Assembly: GCA_024709225.1 (NCBI GenBank)
Contig: JANJXC010000108.1
Coordinates: 1 to 58,973, forward strand
Source of the DNA: Gammaproteobacteria bacterium
GTDB lineage: Bacteria; Pseudomonadota; Gammaproteobacteria; Thiohalomonadales; Thiohalomonadaceae
Reading direction: 5' to 3'
Length of the DNA: 58,973 nucleotides
Positions within the stretch are counted from its first letter, which is position 1, and each line of letters begins with the position of its first letter. Made by a program: the position numbers and the translations under genes. Below, in pieces: positions 53,773 through 58,973 of this stretch. Below the pieces are notes generated by a model. That model saw only the letters and a program-made list of their open reading frames with translations. It had not been told where the DNA came from and searched no databases.

Positions 53773-54239
53773 TCCTTGCCGCTCTCCGCCTTGTCGAACA
53801 GGAACTTGCCGATCATCTGCTCCAGCACCAGGGTGGACTGGGTGAGCGTGATCTCGCCGCCATCCTGGAGCACGTCCATATCGCCGCCCGGCTCCAGGCC
53901 GACGTACTTCTCGCCCACCAGGCCGGAGGTCAGCACCGCCGCCGAGGTATCCAGCGGCAGCTGGTTGTAGGCGGCGCCGATGCGCATGGACACCACCGCC
54001 TGGAAGGTCTGCGGGTCGAAATCGATGGCGGTGACGCGGCCGACGCGCACGCCGGCCACCGTCACCGGCGAGCGCACCTTGAGGCCGGAGATATTCTCGA
54101 AGCGGGCCTTGATGGTGTAGCCCTGGTCATCGCCCACCACGGTGAGGTTGCTCACCTGCATCGCCAGCATGAACAGCGCGGCCAGACCCGCCGCCACGAA
54201 CACACCGACCCAAATCTCTACGGTTCTTACCTGCATCAT
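53769..54239 (-). CDS. mlaD: MCE-domain protein MlaD
   Basis: 156 aa. One membrane helix (residues ~8-28) then a periplasmic MCE domain (YTIKARFENISGLKVRSPVTVAGVRVG region, residues ~40-120) and a short C-terminal helix. MlaD hexamers form the lipid-conducting ring of the Mla complex. ATG 54239 shares one base with the mlaE stop; a second ATG follows at once. Confidence 0.96.
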   Translation of the reverse strand: MMQVRTVEIWVGVFVAAGLAALFMLAMQVSNLTVVGDDQGYTIKARFENISGLKVRSPVTVAGVRVGRVTAIDFDPQTFQAVVSMRIGAAYNQLPLDTSAAVLTSGLVGEKYVGLEPGGDMDVLQDGGEITLTQSTLVLEQMIGKFLFDKAESGKE

Positions 54240-55021
54240 CAGTCCACTCCGAACATCAGGGCCGTCAACACAAAATCCAGTCCCAGCACCGCCAGCGAGG
54301 AATGCACGACCGTTCGGGTCGTCGCCCGGCTCACCCCTTCCGAGGTGGGCACGGCATCATTGCCCTCGAACACGGCGATCCAGGTCACCACCACGCCGAA
54401 TACCAGGCTCTTGATCACGCCGTTCATCACGTCGTCATCGAAATCCACCATCGACTGCATCTGCGACCAGTAGCTGCCCTCGTCCACGCCGAGCAGGCCG
54501 ACGCCGACGAAGTAGCCGCCGTACACGCCCACCAGGCTGAAGATCGCCGCCAGCAGCGGCATGGCGATGAAGCCGCCGAGAAAGCGCGGCGCCAGCACCC
54601 GCTTCACCGGGTCCACCGCCATCATCTCCATGCCGGACAGCTGCTCGGTGGCCTTCATCAGGCCGATCTCGGCGGTGAGGGCCGAACCGGCGCGGCCGGC
54701 GAACAGCAGCGCCGTCACCACCGGGCCCAGCTCGCGCACCAGGGTCAGGGCGATGACCGGCCCCAGCGAGGCCTCGGCGCCGAAGTCCACCAGGGTGTTG
54801 TACAGCTGCAGGCCCAGCACCATGCCGACGAATACGCCCGACACCACGATGATCAGCAGCGACAGCACGCCGATGGCATACACCTGCTGCACCACCAGCA
54901 GGGGCCGCAGCAGTAGCCCCGGCACGCCGCGCAAAAGCGCCAGCAGCAGCAGGTGACCGCGCCCGAGGCGCTCGAAAAAGCTCAGGCCGTGACGGCCCAG
55001 TTGCGCCAGCCAGTCCAGCAT
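54239..55021 (-). CDS. mlaE: Mla transporter permease MlaE
   Basis: 260 aa, five to six membrane helices. Conserved [20 protein letters not shown] and [20 protein letters not shown] segments of the MlaE family. ATG 55021 overlaps the mlaF stop by one base (TGATG); a TTG directly upstream is ignored. It is the permease through which lipids pass between MlaD and the inner membrane. Confidence 0.97.
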   Translation of the reverse strand: MLDWLAQLGRHGLSFFERLGRGHLLLLALLRGVPGLLLRPLLVVQQVYAIGVLSLLIIVVSGVFVGMVLGLQLYNTLVDFGAEASLGPVIALTLVRELGPVVTALLFAGRAGSALTAEIGLMKATEQLSGMEMMAVDPVKRVLAPRFLGGFIAMPLLAAIFSLVGVYGGYFVGVGLLGVDEGSYWSQMQSMVDFDDDVMNGVIKSLVFGVVVTWIAVFEGNDAVPTSEGVSRATTRTVVHSSLAVLGLDFVLTALMFGVD

Positions 55022-55845
55022 CAACCCCTCCCCTCGCGCCCGGCCAGCAGGTCATCGGCATAGGGCGCGGCGCGGTAATGGAACGGCACCGGCCCGTCGG
55101 GCAGGCCCTGCATGAACTGCTGCGCCCAGTCCGAGCTGGAGCGGCCCAGCTCCGCGGGCGTGCCGTGGGCCACCACGCGGCCATCGGACAGCAGATAGAT
55201 GTAATCGGAAATGGCGGCCGTCTCGTGCACGTCGTGGGAGACGATGATCGAGGTCAGGCCGAGGGCATCGTTGAGGGAGCGGATCAGCTTCACCAGCACG
55301 CCCATGGAAATGGGGTCCTGCCCGGTGAAGGGCTCGTCGTACATGATCATCATCGGGTCGAGGGCAATGGCACGGGCCAGGGCGACGCGGCGCGCCATGC
55401 CGCCGGACAGCTCGTTGGCCATCAGCCGCCGCGCCCCGCGCAGCCCCACCGCCTCCAGCTTCATCAGCACCAGGTCGCGGATCATCGACTCCGGCAGGTC
55501 GGTGTGCTCGCGCAGCGGGAAGGCGACGTTTTCGTAGACATTGAGATCGGTAAGCAGGGCGCCGGACTGGAACAGCATGCCCATGCGCTTGCGCAGCTCG
55601 TACAGCGCGCGGTGGCCGAGGCGGTGCACATCCTGGCCGTCCACGCTGATGCTGCCGGCGCTGGGCCGCAGCTGGCCGCCGATGAGCTTGAGCAGGGTGG
55701 TCTTGCCGGTGCCGCTCGGCCCCATGATGGCGGTGACCTGGCCGCGGCGGATGTCGAGGTCGACGCCGTCGAAGATGGGGCGGCTGCCGCGCGCAAAACG
55801 CAGCCCGCGCACCTGTACCAGCGGAGGATTGTGCTCTTCGGCCAT
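55021..55845 (-). CDS. mlaF: Mla transporter ATPase MlaF
   Basis: 274 aa ABC ATPase: Walker [10 protein letters not shown], signature [17 protein letters not shown], Walker [14 protein letters not shown], His switch SHDVHE. ATG 55845 lies 7 bp after a terminator-like hairpin and lacks a ribosome site; an in-frame GTG at 55863 lies inside that hairpin. First gene of mlaF-E-D-B. Confidence 0.96.
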   Translation of the reverse strand: MAEEHNPPLVQVRGLRFARGSRPIFDGVDLDIRRGQVTAIMGPSGTGKTTLLKLIGGQLRPSAGSISVDGQDVHRLGHRALYELRKRMGMLFQSGALLTDLNVYENVAFPLREHTDLPESMIRDLVLMKLEAVGLRGARRLMANELSGGMARRVALARAIALDPMMIMYDEPFTGQDPISMGVLVKLIRSLNDALGLTSIIVSHDVHETAAISDYIYLLSDGRVVAHGTPAELGRSSSDWAQQFMQGLPDGPVPFHYRAAPYADDLLAGREGRG

Positions 55846-55851
55846 ATAGAC

Positions 55852-55871
55852 AAAAGGCCCCACCGGGGGCC
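55852..55871 (-). terminator. Terminator-like hairpin at the mlaF start
   Basis: Minus strand: GGCCCC-CGGT-GGGGCC then TTTT. It ends 6 bp before the mlaF ATG. A purine-rich AGGAGAG (55882-55876) lies just upstream of the hairpin. It may end transcription from the DUF72-like/TA side, or act in the mlaF leader. Confidence 0.65.
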
Positions 55872-55927
55872 AAGACTCTCCTGAGATGAGGCGGCAGTGT
55901 CGGCGACTTGCGCCGCCCAGTCAACCG

Positions 55928-56377
55928 TCAGCGGCCCAGCAATTGTGTGATGGTCTGCGCAGTGCGCAAGGCCTGCAGCGAGGGCGGCGCACCTGCCACC
56001 AGCAATACACTGGCGTCGGGCAGCGCCGCCAGGGCGGCGCGCAGGGCACGGGCATCGGCACCGCCCTCCCAGCGCAGCACCGGCAGGCCGCCCGGCCCCA
56101 CCACCCCGCCGAAACGCACCCCCAGGGCCTGCACCAGCGCCGACGACGGCGCCTCCCCGGACGCCTCCAGCAGAAAGCGGAAACCGGCCGCCGTGTCCGC
56201 CACCCACTGCGCTGCAAGAGCGGCATCCGCACGCCGCCACACCGCGGCCGGCACCACCACCGCGGCAAATTCGTTGGCGTAATAGGCCAGCCGCCACTCG
56301 GGCGGCAGGTCGTCGGGATAGAAGGTGCCGCACCAACCGGCGTGGTCCCAGCCGAGAGAGGCGATGAACATGCGCAT
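55928..56377 (-). CDS. DUF72-like (YecE) short protein
   Basis: 149 aa. The N-terminus (ASLGWDHAGWCGTFYPDDLP and RLAYYANEF) matches the start of DUF72 proteins, which are normally 230-300 aa barrels. The rest is shorter and weakly similar, so this is a reduced or truncated member with unknown activity. ATG 56377 shares its first base with the last base of the toxin stop codon. Likely co-transcribed with the toxin-antitoxin genes. Confidence 0.6.
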   Translation of the reverse strand: MRMFIASLGWDHAGWCGTFYPDDLPPEWRLAYYANEFAAVVVPAAVWRRADAALAAQWVADTAAGFRFLLEASGEAPSSALVQALGVRFGGVVGPGGLPVLRWEGGADARALRAALAALPDASVLLVAGAPPSLQALRTAQTITQLLGR

Positions 56378-56667
56378 TACCAGCGTTGCGGCGGCTTGCG
56401 GGAGGTATGAAACACGCGCAGGATTTCGATGCAGTGCAGACGCTGATTCACCCGATAGGGAATGAGGTAACGCGTCCGGTTGATCACCAGTTCGCGGGTA
56501 CCGTGGATGCGACCGGGCTGTCCCAGCGCCGGGTTCTCTGCCAGCAGGCTGACGGCCTGCCAGATGCGTTGCATCACCATGCGCGCAGCCGCCGGATCCT
56601 CGCGGGCAATGTAGGAGGCTTCCTGCTCAAGATTGCCAAGCGCCTTGCGCAGCCATCTAATCTCCAT
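56377..56667 (-). CDS. RelE/ParE-superfamily toxin
   Basis: 96 aa. N-terminal IRWLRKALGNLEQEASYIA helices, AVSLLAENPALGQPGR and the C-terminal YLIPYRV...IEILRVFHTSRKPP are typical of ParE/RelE plasmid-stabilisation toxins. Whether it targets gyrase (ParE) or mRNA (RelE) cannot be told. It overlaps the antitoxin gene by 11 bp and follows it. Confidence 0.9.
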   Translation of the reverse strand: MEIRWLRKALGNLEQEASYIAREDPAAARMVMQRIWQAVSLLAENPALGQPGRIHGTRELVINRTRYLIPYRVNQRLHCIEILRVFHTSRKPPQRW

Positions 56668-56899
56668 TCACGCCCCACCGCCCAAGCACGTCATTGACCT
56701 CCTGCGCCGAAGCGAAATCCCCCGCATCCGCCTCCTGCAAAGCGGCCTGGATCTCCCGGATCTGCCATTCGTTCAGTTCAACGAACTCACGTATCGCTTC
56801 GGCGGCCAAAAACGATTTGGAGCGGTGGGTCGCCGCCGCCAGATGCTCCAGCCGCTCCTTCAAATCGGGTTCCAATCGGACGGTCATCGTTGTGGACAT
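56657..56899 (-). CDS. Ribbon-helix-helix antitoxin (ParD/RelB-like)
   Basis: 80 aa. N-terminal MTVRLEPDLKERLEHLA is a ribbon-helix-helix DNA-binding motif, with TGRSKS-type turn seen as THRSKSFLAAEAI. The acidic C-terminal half should bind the toxin. It precedes and overlaps the toxin gene; autoregulation of the pair is expected. ATG 56899. Confidence 0.9.
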   Translation of the reverse strand: MSTTMTVRLEPDLKERLEHLAAATHRSKSFLAAEAIREFVELNEWQIREIQAALQEADAGDFASAQEVNDVLGRWGVNGD

Positions 56900-56969
56900 A
56901 GGTCATACCTCACAGGCATTCTAATGTGTACATCCTAGCACACGCCCCTGATTCAGAAAAAACCGGCCC

Positions 56970-57001
56970 GCTTGCAACTTGTCACTTGAAACTTGAAACT
57001 G
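56970..57001 (+). repeat. Single-arm heptad repeat upstream of the 61-aa ORF
   Basis: On the plus strand: GCTTGCA, ACTTGTC, ACTTGAA, ACTTGAA, then ACTG, ending 5 bp before the ATG at 57007. Same unit count and sense as the arrays before rnpB, sspB and hisD, but no partner arm is seen upstream. Confidence 0.8.
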
Positions 57002-57006
57002 CCTCC

Positions 57007-57192
57007 ATGGCCGACATCCTCCCCTTCAAACGCCCCACCCCCGCTGAGAAACACAAGGGCAAGACCCTGTGCAAGAGCGGCTTCCACCGCTGGGAGGTGC
57101 AATCGGCCCAGCCCTTCGACGTCAAGCTGGGCCGGCTGGTGACCCTGTACCGCTGCGCCCGCTGCGGCGCGACCAGGACGGAAGCCAAGTAA
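57007..57192 (+). CDS. Small zinc-ribbon-like conserved protein (61 aa)
   Basis: 61 aa, MADILPFKRP start, with Cys22, His27, Cys50 and Cys53 forming a possible C-x4-H...C-x2-C metal site, ending RCARCGATRTEAK. Basic N-terminal half. Function unknown; I recognise no named family with certainty. Coding is supported by the regular ligand spacing and strong amino-acid pattern. It has no ribosome site; a heptad repeat array lies 5 bp upstream. Confidence 0.65.
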   Translation: MADILPFKRPTPAEKHKGKTLCKSGFHRWEVQSAQPFDVKLGRLVTLYRCARCGATRTEAK

Positions 57193-57206
57193 CCGTTGCG
57201 GCTTGC

Positions 57207-57279
57207 GAGTTTCTAGTTTCGAAAAAAAAGGGTAAGGTGCCACCACTCGATGTCGCTCGACAGCCGAAACTCGAAACGG
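57207..57279. repeat. Variant heptad inverted repeat (GAGTTTC type)
   Basis: GAGTTTC-TAGTTTC-G (57207-57221) faces GAAACTC-GAAACGG (57266-57279) across 44 bp, including an A-run. It is also 7-bp phased but with a different unit from the ACTTGNA arrays. It lies between the 61-aa gene and the transposase-like gene and may act as its 3' hairpin. Confidence 0.7.
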
Positions 57280-57362
57280 GGGGCTTAACCCTGCCCCCAA
57301 GCTTGCCGTAGAACCCAGGCTATGCCAACCTGAAGCCCCACCCGATATCAAGGACCGATATC

Positions 57363-58343
57363 ATGCCCAAGCCAAGAAAAGCCCTGGTCTCGCTGGAAGC
57401 CACCCCCTACTACCACTGCGTCTCCCGCTGCGTCCGTCGCGCCTTCCTCTGCGGCGACGACAGCCAGTCCGGCAAGAGCTACGAGCACCGCCGGCAATGG
57501 ATACAGGACCGCATGAAGACCCTGGCTGCCGTCTTCGCCATCGACCTCTGCGCCTACGCCGTCATGTCCAACCACTACCATGTGGTGCTGCACGTGGACC
57601 GGCAGGAGGCCGAAGGCTGGAGTGATACGGAAGTCATCCGCCGCTGGCAGGAACTCTTCGTCGGCCATCCGCTCGCCCAGCGCTATCTCGCAGGCGAGCC
57701 GTTACTGGAAGTGGAAAGAAAGCTGGTCGCAGAACTGGTCGCCCTGTGGCGCGCAAGACTGACCGACATCAGCTGGTACATGCGCTGCCTCAACGAGTCC
57801 ATCGCCCGCCAGGCCAACGAGGAAGACCAGTGCAGCGGCCGTTTTTGGGAAGGCCGCTTCAAGTCCCAGGCCCTGCTCGATGAAAAGGCCCTCGCCGCCT
57901 GCCTCGCCTATGTGGACTTGAACCCCATCCGTGCCGGTCTGGCCGAGACACCCGAGACCTCGGACCACACTTCGATGCAGGAACGCATCAAGGCCGCCCT
58001 GGCCGGCGCTTCCGAACAACCATCCCACCTGCTGCCCTTCGCCGGCTATCCACGAGACGAGATGCCCAAGGGCCTGCCCTTCCGTCTGGACGATTACCTG
58101 GAGTTGGTGGACTGGACCGGAAGGATACTGCGCGATGACAAGCGCGGCGCTATCCCCGCCCATCTGCCGCCGATCCTGGAAAGACTGAACATCGACCCGC
58201 GCTACTGGCTGCACATGACGAAGCACTTCGAAAGCCGCTTCAAGGGCCTGGTCGGCGCCGCCTGCAAACTCCGCGCTGCCTGTGAATCACTTGGCTACCG
58301 ACGAACACCCAACCTCGCCGTCTGCCAAGAACTGCTGACTTAG
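57363..58343 (+). CDS. REP-associated-transposase-like (Y1/HUH) protein lacking the usual tyrosine
   Basis: 326 aa. Residues ~10-200 are a Y1-transposase (IS200-like/RAYT) domain: MSNHYHVVLH carries the HUH histidines (His71, His73), and GRFWEGRFKSQ matches the RAYT motif. Aligning on WEGRFKS with the neighbour at 58536, the position of the neighbour's Tyr (KYVQYFN) is Ile147 here (SIARQAN). The only nearby tyrosine is Tyr139. The C-terminal ~120 residues are an added domain. The protein may be a domesticated or DNA-binding derivative rather than an active transposase. No terminal repeats of an insertion sequence are evident around it. Confidence 0.8.
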   Translation: MPKPRKALVSLEATPYYHCVSRCVRRAFLCGDDSQSGKSYEHRRQWIQDRMKTLAAVFAIDLCAYAVMSNHYHVVLHVDRQEAEGWSDTEVIRRWQELFVGHPLAQRYLAGEPLLEVERKLVAELVALWRARLTDISWYMRCLNESIARQANEEDQCSGRFWEGRFKSQALLDEKALAACLAYVDLNPIRAGLAETPETSDHTSMQERIKAALAGASEQPSHLLPFAGYPRDEMPKGLPFRLDDYLELVDWTGRILRDDKRGAIPAHLPPILERLNIDPRYWLHMTKHFESRFKGLVGAACKLRAACESLGYRRTPNLAVCQELLT

Positions 58344-58485
58344 TCCCCACCCGCTCCGTTTAACATCGTTCAGGCACCGCCTGAGGGATAGCCACGCCCC
58401 GCGCCTGAAAAATCGTTGGTCCGAACGCCGATGGATGCGGAATCAACCGCTTTTTAGCCTGGAAACTGCCGCACCCGCCGAATAA

Positions 58486-58520
58486 GGTCCGCTCATCGGC
58501 TGCATCGAGCGGCCTTTCTT
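58486..58520 (+). terminator. Possible terminator between the two RAYT-like genes
   Basis: CCGCTC (58489-58494) pairs with GAGCGG (58507-58512) across a 12-base loop that can partly extend the stem, followed by CCTTTCTT. Weak T-run, so a modest terminator for the plus-strand gene at best. A smaller hairpin TCAGGC-ACC-GCCTGA sits about 25 bp after that gene's stop. Confidence 0.4.
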
Positions 58521-58546
58521 ATGAGTGGCCCTTTCTTATGAGTGGC
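58514..58546. repeat. 16-bp tandem direct repeat at the RAYT2 3' end
   Basis: CTTTCTTATGAGTGGC occurs at 58514-58529 and again at 58531-58546, a 17-bp period. The right copy contains the stop codon of the minus-strand transposase gene, so the duplication follows its 3' end. Confidence 0.85.
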
Positions 58547-58973
58547 TGTCTTGTTTGTTCAACTGCTCATACATCGGATGTGGCGTCAGTAGCTGGATGG
58601 GCTTGCCCAACGCATTGCCTTGATAGCTGGACCAAGGGTATTCCGAGGCATGGCCCACCATACTGGCCCGCACGGGGTTCAGCTCGATATAGCGATATAC
58701 CGTCAGCAGATAATTGTCTGCATCCACCAGGGTGGACTTGTAGCGTCCCTCCCATAGGGTGCCGGTACGACCATAGGTGAAGTTGAAATACTGAACATAT
58801 TTGCGGCCCTGGGCCTGCATCATGCGGCTGACACCCTGTTCGTCCCTGGGCGTCACCAGCAAGTGAACGTGATTGGTCATCAACACGAAGGCGTGGACGG
58901 CTACCTGGTATTTGGCGGCCGCATCCTTGAGGAACGATAAATAGGCCTTGTAATCCTCTTCGCCGTAAAAACA
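58536..58973 (-). CDS. REP-associated tyrosine transposase (RAYT), 5' end outside window
   Basis: At least 145 codons are in frame up to the window edge, starting CFYGEEDYKAYLSFL. The HUH motif is MTNHVHLLV, the catalytic-helix tyrosine is in GRKYVQYFN, and GTLWEGRYKS and YIELNPVRA follow, all typical of RAYT proteins. The gene is intact at its 3' end (SHS then TAA). RAYTs act on REP palindromes; I see no clear REP copies within the window. Confidence 0.9.
   Translation of the reverse strand, partial: CFYGEEDYKAYLSFLKDAAAKYQVAVHAFVLMTNHVHLLVTPRDEQGVSRMMQAQGRKYVQYFNFTYGRTGTLWEGRYKSTLVDADNYLLTVYRYIELNPVRASMVGHASEYPWSSYQGNALGKPIQLLTPHPMYEQLNKQDSHS

Noticed and set aside
58344-58535. REP palindromes served by the RAYT genes
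   Set aside because: Only small hairpins are present and none recurs elsewhere in the window, so REP identity is not supported.

Overview
The window is a GC-rich gammaproteobacterial chromosome segment, best matching a Chromatiales/Ectothiorhodospiraceae-like organism. The evidence is gene content and order: coaE-zapD-yacG beside pilBCD, a complete division and cell-wall (dcw) cluster ending ftsQ-ftsA-ftsZ-lpxC, sspA-sspB after petABC, lpoA-yraN-diaA, and hisC-hisD-hisG-murA-ibaG-mla. I cannot place it to genus. Almost everything is core genome; the last ~3 kb looks accessory.

Layout. 1-4495 (+): a type IV pilin gene with its own terminator, then a three-gene cassette (polytopic GT-C-like membrane protein, GtrA-family flippase-like protein, FAD oxidoreductase). 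4938-10400 (+): pilB, pilC, pilD, coaE, zapD, yacG. 10489-35556 (-): a Nudix/ThiE-like fusion, argJ, secA, an M23 peptidase and the whole dcw cluster, read from mraZ at the right towards lpxC at the left, with dciA on the + strand facing lpxC. A consensus-like promoter and a three-repeat MraZ operator precede mraZ. 35769-41402: RNase P RNA, rsmI, then lpoA-yraN-diaA and an FAD-linked oxidase on +. 41406-46403: a palindromic MITE-like repeat, sspB, sspA, the cytochrome bc1 operon and a Nif3-family gene. 46469-55845: a DegS/AlgW-type protease (+), then a TerC-like protein, hisC, hisD, hisG, murA, ibaG and mlaB-mlaD-mlaE-mlaF (all -). 55928-58973: a DUF72-like fragment, a RelE/ParE-type toxin-antitoxin pair, a tiny zinc-ribbon-like protein and two REP-associated-transposase-type genes, one cut by the window end.

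The genes work together as an envelope-biogenesis block: lipid II precursor synthesis (murA to murG, mraY, ddl), septal synthesis (ftsI/L/Q/W/A/Z, zapD), activation of peptidoglycan synthesis (lpoA), lipid A commitment (lpxC), Sec export (secA), lipid transport (mla), the envelope stress protease (degS type) and pili. petABC supplies respiration and hisC/D/G and argJ amino-acid synthesis.

The most unusual structure is a family of 7-bp tandem repeats (sense consensus ACTTGNA, four units). They sit 5-12 bp upstream of four gene starts (rnpB, sspB, hisD and a 61-aa ORF). In three of these cases an inverted arm begins CAGTNACAAG at or inside the stop codon of the preceding gene. A second unusual item is the cassette next to pilA, which could be a pilin-glycosylation locus. 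A third is a RAYT-like protein that keeps the HUH histidines but lacks the catalytic tyrosine of its neighbour.
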